From Clostridia bacterium (GTDB lineage: Bacteria; Bacillota; Clostridia; Lachnospirales; Lachnospiraceae): a stretch of 64,000 nt of DNA. The position numbers and the translations under genes are program-made. Shown here in pieces: positions 51,751 through 61,925 of the stretch. Numbering within the stretch: the stretch's first letter is position 1; the number at the start of each line of letters is the position of its first letter. A model generated the notes under the pieces. That model had not been told where the DNA came from, did no database searches, and saw only the letters and a program-made list of their open reading frames with translations. The stretch lies in contig SAAH01000007.1 of assembly GCA_009929525.1 (NCBI GenBank), positions 1 to 64,000 on the forward strand, written 5' to 3'.

Positions 51751-53589
51751 ATGGATTTGGACAAGTTGAAGAATCAAAAACCGAAGAGACCGGTGATGTT
51801 TTATTACCTGCTGGTATTTGGAATCTTGCTGGTATTGAATTTTGTAGTACTTCCGTGGATATCAGAGAGAAGTGTGTCTGAAACTACTTATGATGAATTC
51901 CTGACACAGGTGAATGGGCATAATGTGACAGAAGTTGAAGTTCAGGAACAAACTTCTACCATTTATTATGTTATCAAGCAGAATGGGAAAGAACAGGTAT
52001 GCAAAACTGGATTGATGAATGATCCTGATTTTGTATCAAGGCTTGAAAAAAGCGGAGCGACATTTACGCAGGTGATACCAAAGCAGCAGTCGCCGATATT
52101 CACCTTGTTATTGAGCTGGGTGATCCCTATTGTAATCTTTATCTTTATAGGTAATTTCCTGTCAAAGAAGCTTACCCAGGGACTTGGCGGCGGTGGTGCC
52201 GGTGCGATGTCATTTGGAAAGAGCAATGCGAAAGTATATGTAAAGTCCACCAGTGGAATCAAGTTTACAGATGTGGCAGGGGAGGACGAAGCAAAAGAAC
52301 TGTTGACAGAGATCGTGGATTATCTGCATCATCCGGAGATGTACCAGCAGATCGGTGCACAGATGCCTAAGGGGGCACTGCTTGTGGGACCTCCTGGAAC
52401 AGGTAAGACTCTTCTTGCCAAGGCAGTTGCAGGTGAGGCAAATGTGCCGTTCTTCTCCATATCAGGATCTGAATTTGTGGAAATGTTTGTTGGTATGGGA
52501 GCAGCTAAAGTCCGAGACCTTTTTAAACAGGCAAATGAAAAAGCTCCCTGCATTGTATTTATTGATGAGATTGATACGATAGGAAAAAAACGTGATGGAA
52601 ATATCGGCGGAAATGATGAGAGAGAGCAGACACTTAATCAGCTCCTGACAGAGATGGATGGATTCGATGGTTCAAAGGGAGTTGTCATCCTGGCTGCGAC
52701 AAACCGCCCGGATTCCCTTGATCCGGCACTCCTTAGACCGGGGCGTTTTGACAGGAGGATCCCTGTGGAGCTTCCTGATCTGCAGGGAAGAGAAGAAATC
52801 CTCAAAGTCCACGCAAAGAAGATAAAGATATCAGATAATGTGGACTTTAGTGCGATAGCAAAAGCCGCTGCTGGTGCATCTGGAGCTGAACTCGCAAATG
52901 TGGTCAATGAAGCTGCACTTCGGGCAGTAAGAGATGGAAGAAAATTCGCCAATCAGGCGGATATGGAAGAAAGTATTGAGGTGGTTATCGCAGGTTATCA
53001 GAAGAAGAATCGGGTATTATCCGAAAAGGAGAAGCTGATCGTGGCTTATCATGAGGTTGGACATGCACTGGTAGCTGCAAAGCAGACAGATTCTGCACCT
53101 GTTCATAAGATCACGATCATTCCAAGAACTTCCGGGGCTCTCGGCTACACCATGCAGGTAGAGGATGGAGAACATTTCCTGATGTCCAAGGAAGAGCTGG
53201 AGAATAAGATCGCTACCTTTACAGGCGGAAGAGCGGCGGAAGAATTGGTATTTCATTCGATAACAACCGGGGCATCCAACGATATCGAACAGGCTACAAA
53301 GCTTGCCAGGGGCATGATCACACGATTCGGTATGAGTGATGAATTTGATATGGTAGCGATGGAAAATGTATCTAACCAATATCTTGGCGGGGATGCGTCC
53401 CTGACTTGTTCCTTTGAGACACAGACAATGATCGACCGAAAGGTAGTGGAGCTGGTGCGGACTCAGCATGAGAAGGCAATGGGGATTTTGCAGGAGAATA
53501 TTATGAAACTGCATGAACTTGCGAAGTATCTTTATGATAATGAGACGATTAGTGGGGATGAGTTTATGCAGATCCTGAATAAAGGATAG
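51751..53589 (+). CDS. ftsH: ATP-dependent zinc metalloprotease FtsH
   Basis: [28 protein letters not shown] zinc motif. Confidence 0.96.
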   Translation: MDLDKLKNQKPKRPVMFYYLLVFGILLVLNFVVLPWISERSVSETTYDEFLTQVNGHNVTEVEVQEQTSTIYYVIKQNGKEQVCKTGLMNDPDFVSRLEKSGATFTQVIPKQQSPIFTLLLSWVIPIVIFIFIGNFLSKKLTQGLGGGGAGAMSFGKSNAKVYVKSTSGIKFTDVAGEDEAKELLTEIVDYLHHPEMYQQIGAQMPKGALLVGPPGTGKTLLAKAVAGEANVPFFSISGSEFVEMFVGMGAAKVRDLFKQANEKAPCIVFIDEIDTIGKKRDGNIGGNDEREQTLNQLLTEMDGFDGSKGVVILAATNRPDSLDPALLRPGRFDRRIPVELPDLQGREEILKVHAKKIKISDNVDFSAIAKAAAGASGAELANVVNEAALRAVRDGRKFANQADMEESIEVVIAGYQKKNRVLSEKEKLIVAYHEVGHALVAAKQTDSAPVHKITIIPRTSGALGYTMQVEDGEHFLMSKEELENKIATFTGGRAAEELVFHSITTGASNDIEQATKLARGMITRFGMSDEFDMVAMENVSNQYLGGDASLTCSFETQTMIDRKVVELVRTQHEKAMGILQENIMKLHELAKYLYDNETISGDEFMQILNKG

Positions 53590-53599
53590 AGAAGCGGAC

Positions 53600-53782
53600 G
53601 CCGATGCGGCGGAGGGGATGAGTTTGTGGGCGGCGGATAACGCTGTGCCGATCTAACTGCCAACTGCGACTAAGAGCGCTCGGGAGAGCCCTCGCGTCTA
53701 AGTCTTAGTAGGCAGTGGATATCGTCACAGCTAAGGGCATCCGCCAAATTGCCCGCAAACTCATCCCCTCTGCCGCATCGGC
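53600..53782 (-). repeat. 183-bp long-hairpin element, copy 2 (possible structured ncRNA)
   Basis: Minus strand gccgatgcggcagaggggatgagtttgcgggc(aattt)ggcggat pairs with atccgccgcccacaaactcatcccctccgccgcatcggc; internal stems ctgtg/cacag, actgcc/ggcagt; core motifs shared with copy 1. Confidence 0.85.
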
Positions 53783-53930
53783 TGTGTTGGGTGGGGGAGG
53801 TTTGAAAAAGATGAGCAAGTCTGGAGTTGGTGTAAGAGAGACAAACTTGTAAAAAATTCTCATCACCCCTTTGAAAAAAATGAAATATGTGGTATGATTC
53901 AAGCAATATGATTTTTTGAGGAGGATGGAC

Positions 53931-55595
53931 ATGGAAAAAGAAGTGGTTTCCAAGAATTTTATAGAGCAGATTATAGATAAAGACCTTGCAGAGGGAAAGT
54001 ATAAAGCGATTTGTACTCGTTTTCCACCGGAACCGAATGGTTATCTTCATATTGGTCATGCAAAGTCTATTCTTTTGAATTATGGATTGTCTAAAGAGTA
54101 TGGCGGTAAGTTTAATCTTCGTTTTGATGATACGAATCCGACGAAGGAAAAGATTGAGTTTGTAGAGTCGATTCAGGCGGATGTTAAGTGGCTGGGTGCT
54201 GATTGGGAGGATAGGCTTTTCTTTGCTTCTAATTATTTTGACCAGATGTATGAAGCTGCTGTAAAGCTGATCAAAAAGGGAAAAGCATTTGTATGTGACC
54301 TGACTGCAGAGCAGATCCGTGAGTACCGCGGTACTTTGACGGATCCTGGAAAGAACAGTCCTTATAGAGAACGTAGTGTGGAAGAGAATCTTGAACTTTT
54401 TGAAAAGATGAGAGCAGGAGAATTCGAGGATGGAAGTAAGGTACTTCGTGCCAAGATCGATATGGCTTCCCCGAATATCAATATGCGTGATCCGGTTATT
54501 TATCGTGTGGCTCATATGACCCATCATAATACTGGTGACAAATGGTGTATCTACCCGATGTATGATTTTGCTCATCCGATCGAAGATGCGATCGAGGGTG
54601 TCACTCATTCTATCTGTACACTGGAATTTGAAGATCATCGTCCGCTGTATGACTGGGTAGTAAGAGAACTTGAATATGAATATCCTCCAAAACAGATTGA
54701 ATTTGCAAAGCTGTATCTTACCAATGTGGTAACAGGAAAGCGTTACATTAAACGTCTGGTAGAAGAAGGTATCGTTGATGGGTGGGATGATCCTCGCCTG
54801 GTTTCTATCGCAGCACTGAGAAGAAGAGGCTTCACACCGGAATCCATCAAGATGTTTGTAGAACTTTGTGGCGTATCAAAAGCAAACAGCTCTGTGGATT
54901 ATGCAATGCTTGAGTACTGTATCCGTGAAGATCTGAAGCTGAAACGTTCCCGTGTGATGGCGATCCTTGATCCTCTGAAGATGATCATCGACAACTATCC
55001 GGAAGGCCAGATGGAAGAGCTGGAAGCTCCGAATAACATGGAAAATGAAGAGCTGGGAAGCAGAATGCTCCCATTTGGAAAAGAACTTTACATTGAAAGA
55101 GAAGATTTCATGGTAGAGCCTCCAAAGAAATACAAACGTCTCTATCCAGGCAATGAAGTCCGTCTTATGAATGCATATTTTGTTACCTGCACCGGTTATG
55201 ATACCGATGAAGATGGCAATGTAACAGCCGTTCACTGTACCTATGATCCGGCATCGAAGGGAGGCAATTCCCCAGATGGCCGTAAGGTAAGAGGAACGAT
55301 ACATTGGGTAAATGCCCAGGATAACGTACAGGCAGAGGTTCGTCTCTATGAGAACATCATCGACGAGGAAAAGGGAGTATACAACGAAGACGGTTCCCTG
55401 AACCTGAACCCGGATTCCCTCAAGATCGTGAAAAACTGTTATCTTGAAAGAAGCCTGAAGACAGCAAAAGCATATGAAAGCTTCCAGTTTGTAAGAAACG
55501 GATTCTTCTGTGTGGATGCGAAAGATTCCAGAGAAGATGCGTTGGTGTTTAACCGGATTGTTTCATTGAAGAGTTCTTTTAAACTGCCAAAATAG
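53931..55595 (+). CDS. glnS: Glutaminyl-tRNA synthetase
   Basis: [35 protein letters not shown]. Confidence 0.95.
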   Translation: MEKEVVSKNFIEQIIDKDLAEGKYKAICTRFPPEPNGYLHIGHAKSILLNYGLSKEYGGKFNLRFDDTNPTKEKIEFVESIQADVKWLGADWEDRLFFASNYFDQMYEAAVKLIKKGKAFVCDLTAEQIREYRGTLTDPGKNSPYRERSVEENLELFEKMRAGEFEDGSKVLRAKIDMASPNINMRDPVIYRVAHMTHHNTGDKWCIYPMYDFAHPIEDAIEGVTHSICTLEFEDHRPLYDWVVRELEYEYPPKQIEFAKLYLTNVVTGKRYIKRLVEEGIVDGWDDPRLVSIAALRRRGFTPESIKMFVELCGVSKANSSVDYAMLEYCIREDLKLKRSRVMAILDPLKMIIDNYPEGQMEELEAPNNMENEELGSRMLPFGKELYIEREDFMVEPPKKYKRLYPGNEVRLMNAYFVTCTGYDTDEDGNVTAVHCTYDPASKGGNSPDGRKVRGTIHWVNAQDNVQAEVRLYENIIDEEKGVYNEDGSLNLNPDSLKIVKNCYLERSLKTAKAYESFQFVRNGFFCVDAKDSREDALVFNRIVSLKSSFKLPK

Positions 55596-55666
55596 ATGTG
55601 ACGTTTATAAAGTGAAGTGTTATAGATATGAGTGAAAACAAACCTTACTGATTCCAGCAATGAGAG

Positions 55667-57001
55667 TTAGTGAGGTTTGTTGTGTTTTTGATATCTAAAA
55701 TAGCTGAAACTATGAAAAATCACAACACATATCCATCCAATTCCAGTTGCAAAGGCAACAGCAGGAAGACCCAGGCGGTCCACCAGGAGATAGGAAAGGA
55801 TGACACGAAGTGTGATGTGGACAGTCGTGGCAATAAAAGGAATGTTAACTTTTCCGACTCCACGAAAAAATCCAACGAAAGCATTTCCGATGTAGCAAAG
55901 TAGATAGAAAATGGAGATGACTTTTAAGTAAGAAATGCCTGGAGCAACAATGAGTTTAACCTTTGATCCAATGAGAAACATCATGCAGATTGGTGAGGTG
56001 AGGAACATAATTGCTGAGAGTAAAATCCCTAATATAATTAAAAGAAGTAGTCCATGGTGGAAGCCTTCAATGACTCTTTTTCGATTTCCGGCTCCATGAT
56101 TCTGTGCAATCAGGATGGACATCGACTGAGAACCACTATCGCTGAATGCATTTACAATTCCTTCTATGCGCATAGTAGCGGTGTATGAAGCAATTGCAGA
56201 AGTTCCCAAAGTATTGACCGCACCTTGAACCAAAAGCTTTCCAATATAGAGGCTTGATTGGTGCAGGGCAGAAACAATCCCGTAGCTGAGAGTCTGTATT
56301 AATAATGTCTTACGAAAAGCAAAATCTTCTTTTTTGCATATCAGCCCTGGATATCGTTTGCGAAGATACAAGTAACAGCAGCAGGCTGAAAATAATTGTG
56401 CAATGACTGTCGCACATGCACCACCGCTGATTCCCATATGCAGGACTGCTATGAAGAGAATATCCAGTATTGTGTTGAGCAGGATAGAGACAAATAAAAA
56501 AAGAAGTGAGGCATTTGTATCTCCAACTGAGCGCAGAACATTTGAAAACAAATTGTAAAAATAGGTCGCAAAAAGACCTCCAAGAATAATCGTAAGATAA
56601 GAAATCACATATGGAAATACGTTATCAGGTGTCTGCATAAGGTGAAGTAAAGGTTTTAAAAACAGGAGTGAGAGAATGCTTAAAATTGTGGTAATGAATA
56701 AACCAGCCCAGAGAGAAAGGGCGAATTCTTGACGGAAGTTTTTCTCGTTATGCATACCGTAAAACTGAGCAAATAGCATAGAAATACCCACGCAAAAGCC
56801 ATTCAGGACAAAGATGAACAGATTCATAATTGTTCCAGACAAGCCAATTGCAGCAAAGGCAGAGACTCCAAGATATCTGCCGACGATAAGAGCGTCGATG
56901 GTATTATAGAATTGCTGCAGGATATTTCCGGCGAGTAATGGAAGCGCTAATAGAATTAGTTCTTTTTTTATATTTCCTTTTAATAATGTTTGTTGTTTCA
57001 T
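55667..57001 (-). CDS. MATE-family efflux transporter
   Basis: ALPLLAGNILQQFYNTIDALIVGRYLG; 12-TM pattern. Confidence 0.93.
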   Translation of the reverse strand: MKQQTLLKGNIKKELILLALPLLAGNILQQFYNTIDALIVGRYLGVSAFAAIGLSGTIMNLFIFVLNGFCVGISMLFAQFYGMHNEKNFRQEFALSLWAGLFITTILSILSLLFLKPLLHLMQTPDNVFPYVISYLTIILGGLFATYFYNLFSNVLRSVGDTNASLLFLFVSILLNTILDILFIAVLHMGISGGACATVIAQLFSACCCYLYLRKRYPGLICKKEDFAFRKTLLIQTLSYGIVSALHQSSLYIGKLLVQGAVNTLGTSAIASYTATMRIEGIVNAFSDSGSQSMSILIAQNHGAGNRKRVIEGFHHGLLLLIILGILLSAIMFLTSPICMMFLIGSKVKLIVAPGISYLKVISIFYLLCYIGNAFVGFFRGVGKVNIPFIATTVHITLRVILSYLLVDRLGLPAVAFATGIGWICVVIFHSFSYFRYQKHNKPH

Positions 57002-57141
57002 TTTCTTCTCCTGACTGTTTCATTGCGTACTATTTGAACATTTATTTTTGTCTCACATGATTATAAAAGAAAAAAGAAATATTGTATAATGCATATTTGT
57101 GTTATAAAATATACCAAAATACTCATATTAAAGGAGAGATT

Positions 57142-58026
57142 ATGACCTCATCAGAAATCGAAGCTTTTTTATCTATTATAAGATGTGGAAATATTTCAAT
57201 ATCTGCAAAAGAATTATATGTTACGCAGTCCGCACTTAGCAGAAGGCTGAAGGCACTGGAAAGTGAATTAGGCTATCAACTGTTGATACGACAAAAAGGT
57301 ATGCACAACATACAGTTGACAGAAGAGGGCAAAGCATTCTTGCCAGTTGCAGAGAAGTGGATGAGTTTGTGGGAAGAGACGAGTGCAATCCGAAATCTGG
57401 ACCAAAAACCGTTACTTAAGATGGCATCCATAGGGAGCGTGAGTACCTACATTCTTCCAGAGATATTTCGGGATTTTTTGAAGGATAACAAATACAATCT
57501 TGAGTTTCATCTATATCATTCACAGGAAGCATACGGCTATGTAGAAAGTGGACTTGTCGATTTTGCGTTTGTTTCAAACCCGATGTATTCCAAAACAGTA
57601 CAAACGATACCGTTTTTCTCAGAACCGTTTGTCATAGCCAGCAACCAGAAACTAGGAAGAGAACATGCGGTAATAAACACAGAGTCTTTGGCACCACAGA
57701 ACGAAGTTCGGCTTCCATGGAATCAGGAATATGATTCCTGGCACAGACAATGGTTCGATGAAAGCATTTATCCAAATGTGTTCTTAGATCAGATGTCATT
57801 GATGGAAGAATTTTTGGCGAACGAAAATTGGGCGATTGTTCCTTGGTCTGTTGGGGAAAAACTTGAGAAAAAAGGGGTTCATATTTACAATCTTTCTAAT
57901 GCACCAACAGACCGTGTCATTTATTATTTGGTTAAAAATGATGAGAAAAAGGAACTGGTTGATTGTGTACTGCAGCTTTTGCGCACACACATAGAAGAAA
58001 AAAAGCATATGAAAATACTTGTGTAA
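57142..58026 (+). CDS. LysR-family regulator
   Basis: HTH ISISAKELYVTQSALSRRLKALESELGYQLLIR. Confidence 0.92.
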   Translation: MTSSEIEAFLSIIRCGNISISAKELYVTQSALSRRLKALESELGYQLLIRQKGMHNIQLTEEGKAFLPVAEKWMSLWEETSAIRNLDQKPLLKMASIGSVSTYILPEIFRDFLKDNKYNLEFHLYHSQEAYGYVESGLVDFAFVSNPMYSKTVQTIPFFSEPFVIASNQKLGREHAVINTESLAPQNEVRLPWNQEYDSWHRQWFDESIYPNVFLDQMSLMEEFLANENWAIVPWSVGEKLEKKGVHIYNLSNAPTDRVIYYLVKNDEKKELVDCVLQLLRTHIEEKKHMKILV

Positions 58027-58034
58027 ATACAATT

Positions 58035-58961
58035 TCAAGAATCTGAATTCAGCATCCATGTCTGGAAGGAGCAGATATTTTCATCTGCTTTTATAAACTC
58101 TTTAATTTCAGTTTCAAATGTTTCAATTGCAGTCTGATGACTGACTTTGGTATAACGGTTTTTAATTTCATAACAGATTCTTGGTGACGGCGGCTCTTTC
58201 AGCGTATAATATGTCAGCTCTGGATTGGAACGGATAGCACCGTTGATTACGGACATTGGAGCAATACCCCAACGCCCCGGCTTATTAAGATAGCGCTGCA
58301 GCATAGAACCGGTATTAACCTGCATGAGAGGAGAGACATCCGGACTCCAGTGACGGTCATGCCATTGTTTGTAGTCGGCTCCCCAGTTCAGGAAGATTTC
58401 CTTCGAAGAATCCAAATCTTCACATGAAATCATATCATGATAAGAACTGTCCTTGTGGCAGATGAGATACATCAATTCCCGATAAATAGGGATCGAGATA
58501 ATATCGGGATATGAAATCTGGCTAAATACAAAGCCAATATCAGCTGATCTGTTCTCTACTAAAGTGTAGATTTCATTCGAATGATGTGTGTTAATTGACA
58601 AACGAATATTAGGAATTGAATCCAGGTGACGCTGGAATAGTGGGACAAAGGTGTAATTATTAATGGCATCGACACTGGCAATCATAAGAATGCTGATGTC
58701 GGCCATTTTTTTTAGATTTTGTGTATCCTTCCATAAAGCAGCCCATTGCCCGGCAATAGGAATGAAAGATGTGCCATAGTTTGTCAACGTAATACTGTGC
58801 TGTCCCCTTTGCCGCAGCAAGAGTGGTGTGCCAAGTTCCTGCTCTAATTGCTGGATACGGGTGCTGACAGTTGATTGCGATATAAATAATTTCTTTGCGG
58901 CAGCAGTAATATTTCCCGTTACGACGACAGTTAGAAACGTTTCAATATGATCGTAATTCAT
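58035..58961 (-). CDS. LysR-family regulator
   Basis: HTH ITAAAKKLFISQSTVSTRIQQLEQELGTPLLLR; divergent from rraA operon. Confidence 0.92.
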   Translation of the reverse strand: MNYDHIETFLTVVVTGNITAAAKKLFISQSTVSTRIQQLEQELGTPLLLRQRGQHSITLTNYGTSFIPIAGQWAALWKDTQNLKKMADISILMIASVDAINNYTFVPLFQRHLDSIPNIRLSINTHHSNEIYTLVENRSADIGFVFSQISYPDIISIPIYRELMYLICHKDSSYHDMISCEDLDSSKEIFLNWGADYKQWHDRHWSPDVSPLMQVNTGSMLQRYLNKPGRWGIAPMSVINGAIRSNPELTYYTLKEPPSPRICYEIKNRYTKVSHQTAIETFETEIKEFIKADENICSFQTWMLNSDS

Positions 58962-59062
58962 AAGCATTCTCCTCACATTATAAAATCGATTATACCGATA
59001 TTATATATTAAAATTATCCGTTTTACAAATTAAAATATGTATACTACAATAAAGACATCAAA

Positions 59063-59080
59063 AATCAATGCGCAATGATT
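59063..59080. promoter_or_regulatory. Putative LysR operator
   Basis: Interrupted dyad AATCA-atgcgcaa-TGATT between divergent LysR and rraA genes. Confidence 0.45.
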
Positions 59081-59116
59081 TAGAAACCAATCGAAGAGTG
59101 CAAGGAGGAAAAATCA

Positions 59117-59776
59117 GTGAACAAAGATATAATTGAAAAAATCAAACAGATGGATACAGCCAGTATTTCAGATGCTATGGATAAGCTTGGAATTCCATGT
59201 GGGTTACTTGGAATACAGGCAGTTGTTTCCGGAAATAAAATTTGTGGAGAAGCATTCACGGTTCACTATGTACCATGTGGTGCTGAAAAAGGAACAGTTG
59301 GGGATTTTATCGATGATGTAGAACCGGGACAAGTGGTTGTAATCGATAATGCGGGCAGAACTTATTGTACTGTATGGGGCGATATCATGACATTTACAGC
59401 AAAGACAAAAGGCATCGAAGGTACATTGATTGATGGCGTCTGTCGTGATGTAAATGGAATTGAAGAACTCGGATATGGCATTTACACAAAAGGAAAATAC
59501 ATGGTTACGGGAAAAGAGCGTGTACAGGTTGATGCAGTAAACATCCCAGTTGCAATCTCTGGAGTACAGGTAAGACCTGGCGATTTGATTTTAGGAGATG
59601 ATTCAGGTGCCCTTTGTATTCCGAAGGAAAGAGCGGAAGAGATTTTGAAAATTGCACAGCATATTGAAGAAGTAGAACAGAAAATCATTGCAGAGGTAAA
59701 AGCAGGCAGTAGTTTAAAAGCAGCACGAGAAAAATTAGGCTATCACAAACTTCAGTCAAAACCAGAGGAGGAGTAA
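59117..59776 (+). CDS. RraA-family protein (putative aldolase/decarboxylase)
   Basis: GDIMTFTAKTKGIEGTLIDGVCRDVNGI with family G...DG.CRD active-site signature; GTG start. Confidence 0.88.
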   Translation: MNKDIIEKIKQMDTASISDAMDKLGIPCGLLGIQAVVSGNKICGEAFTVHYVPCGAEKGTVGDFIDDVEPGQVVVIDNAGRTYCTVWGDIMTFTAKTKGIEGTLIDGVCRDVNGIEELGYGIYTKGKYMVTGKERVQVDAVNIPVAISGVQVRPGDLILGDDSGALCIPKERAEEILKIAQHIEEVEQKIIAEVKAGSSLKAAREKLGYHKLQSKPEEE

Positions 59777-59782
59777 TAGACT

Positions 59783-60976
59783 ATGGAAAAAAAGAAAAGA
59801 AAATCTAATTTTGCAGCGATTTTCTCACTTTGTGCTGTTATGTATAGTGCATATGTAGGACCAGGATTCGCTTCGGGAACTCAAACAGTGTCATACTTTA
59901 GTAATAAAGGTTGGATTGGTGTGATCTTGGGACCAGCAATTGCAGCACTTTTATGTTTTGTGTTTAATCTCTTATTAGTTGAGATTAACAGAATTTATAA
60001 GCCGAATACATATCGTGAAGCATATAATACTATTTACCGTCCCAAAGCACTGCAGTTGTTTTTTGGAACATTCAAAGAAGTACAAGTAGTTGTAGTTATC
60101 CTGATTGCGCTTTCTGCACAGATTTCTACGACAGCATCTTTGTTAAATCAGATCTTCGGTCTGCCAAGAATTGTTGGAACCGTTGGATTTTGTTTGGCAG
60201 TTTTACTCTTGGCATTATGGGGAGCAGGATTGCTTCGTAAGGTTGGAACTGTTTTGGGTATTGCAATCCTTTTAATCTGTGGATACGTAGCTGTTGTATG
60301 TTTTGGAAATGCAACGCCATTAGCAATGTCATATTTATCAGAAAGCGTGTCTTACACAGAATATGGGTTTTCAGGACCAAAGGCATGGTTCTCTATGCTT
60401 ATGATTGTTGTATTTTTTATGAATGGTTATGAAGCTTGTGTTCCTGCATCCATTGGTATTATTAAGACAAGAAAAGATGTATTTGTAGAATCGCTTGTTA
60501 CTGCACTTTTATGTGGATTAAGTACAATGATCTTCACATTTATCTTTGCAGCAGGTATGCCAGACGTATTAACAGAAGAAATTCCTACGCTTTGGGCGAT
60601 TAACAGTCTTTCGAATACTGGATGGATTTCAAAGATTTTATACGCTGTATTTGCGGTTGCAGCTATGCTTTCAAGTTCGGTTGCATTTATCTTTACAGTC
60701 TGCAACCGATTTGAGCCAGTAATTGAAAAGGTATGGACAAAAAGCAGTGGTTTATCAAGAAAATTAGTAATTGCTATGGTATTTATTATAATCTGTACCT
60801 TTGGAAGTTCATTTGGTCTGCTGAATATTATCAAATATGGTTATGGAACATTTACTACTATCGTGGGACCGGTTATGTTGATTCCGTTGATTGTGAGTGT
60901 ACCTTATAGACTGTGGAAAGACCGCAAAGATGGAATTCTTGACGAACATTATAATTTGAAGTCAAGTGAGAACTAG
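59783..60976 (+). CDS. YkvI-like membrane transporter
   Basis: MYSAYVGPGFASGTQTVSYFSNKGWIGVILGP; polytopic. Confidence 0.8.
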   Translation: MEKKKRKSNFAAIFSLCAVMYSAYVGPGFASGTQTVSYFSNKGWIGVILGPAIAALLCFVFNLLLVEINRIYKPNTYREAYNTIYRPKALQLFFGTFKEVQVVVVILIALSAQISTTASLLNQIFGLPRIVGTVGFCLAVLLLALWGAGLLRKVGTVLGIAILLICGYVAVVCFGNATPLAMSYLSESVSYTEYGFSGPKAWFSMLMIVVFFMNGYEACVPASIGIIKTRKDVFVESLVTALLCGLSTMIFTFIFAAGMPDVLTEEIPTLWAINSLSNTGWISKILYAVFAVAAMLSSSVAFIFTVCNRFEPVIEKVWTKSSGLSRKLVIAMVFIIICTFGSSFGLLNIIKYGYGTFTTIVGPVMLIPLIVSVPYRLWKDRKDGILDEHYNLKSSEN

Positions 60977-60987
60977 GGAGGATAGAT

Positions 60988-61638
60988 ATGGAACTGACAA
61001 TAGAGTGTAAGAAGGAGCTTTTAAAACTGCCAACCGGAAATGTTGCAGATAATAATAACTCTGTGCCACATCAAGGAGTGATGGATTCAGGAATCAAACC
61101 GGTAAATCCAAAATCGAAAATGATTGGAAGAGCTTATACAGCTCAGTGTTATCCGAATGATAACTTGGCACTTCATCAGGCAATTTATGCAGCAAAGCCA
61201 GGCGATGTACTGGTGTTAGACTGCCAGGGGTATACGCAGGCGGGACATTTTGGAGATATCATGGCGACGGCATGCAAAGAGTATGGACTGGCAGGTGTGA
61301 TTATTGATGGAAGCTGCAGAGACTCAGAAGATATTAAAGAGTTGGGATTCCCAGTGTTTGTACGTGCATTTAACCCATCTGGAACTGTAAAAGAGAGTTT
61401 GGCAAAACTGGATGTGCCAGTTATGGTTGGTGGAATCGAAGTACATTCGGGAGACCTTATTTTTGGAGATTGTGATGGTGTAGTAGTTGTACCGCAATCA
61501 GAAGAAGATGTTGTTTTCGAAAAGGCGAACCAGAAGTATGAAAAAGAACAGCAGATTTTGAAAGAATTAAAAGAAGGCAAAACAACATTGGAGATTTATG
61601 GATTTGACAAATTGATTGAAAAGAAACAATGTATGTAG
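60988..61638 (+). CDS. RraA-family protein, second paralogue
   Basis: GDIMATACKEYGLAGVIIDGSCRDSEDIKELGFPVF. Confidence 0.88.
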   Translation: MELTIECKKELLKLPTGNVADNNNSVPHQGVMDSGIKPVNPKSKMIGRAYTAQCYPNDNLALHQAIYAAKPGDVLVLDCQGYTQAGHFGDIMATACKEYGLAGVIIDGSCRDSEDIKELGFPVFVRAFNPSGTVKESLAKLDVPVMVGGIEVHSGDLIFGDCDGVVVVPQSEEDVVFEKANQKYEKEQQILKELKEGKTTLEIYGFDKLIEKKQCM

Positions 61639-61712
61639 TATTAAAATGAATTCTCTCTTTACATATTATTACGGGAAGAAGGAAACCATTTATTTTTAAT
61701 GAAATTATTTTC

Positions 61713-61768
61713 AATGAAATGATTATAATATGTAATGTCCATTCATTTCATGTTATAATCATTTCATT
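61713..61768. repeat. Perfect 16-bp inverted repeat upstream of MocR gene
   Basis: AATGAAATGATTATAA (61713-61728) / TTATAATCATTTCATT (61753-61768). Confidence 0.85.
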
Positions 61769-61925
61769 AGATTTTGCACTCTCCGCATTGCTGAGATATA
61801 AGGTTACATAAAGGATAGTGTATATCGGATGTTACAGACCGAACCATAAGAAACCAAAATCAGAAGATACAGAGGCTTTAACTAAGCTTCTGTGGAAATC
61901 GCTATTTACATATCAGGGAGACCAC

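Noticed and set aside
53016-53060. FtsH zinc motif HEVGH instead of the common HEAGH
   Set aside because: Still fits HExxH and is, to my knowledge, not unusual in this group
53670-54638. 322-aa minus-strand ORF opposite glnS
   Set aside because: Antisense of a clear glnS; His/Ile/Leu/Phe-rich with no recognisable domain
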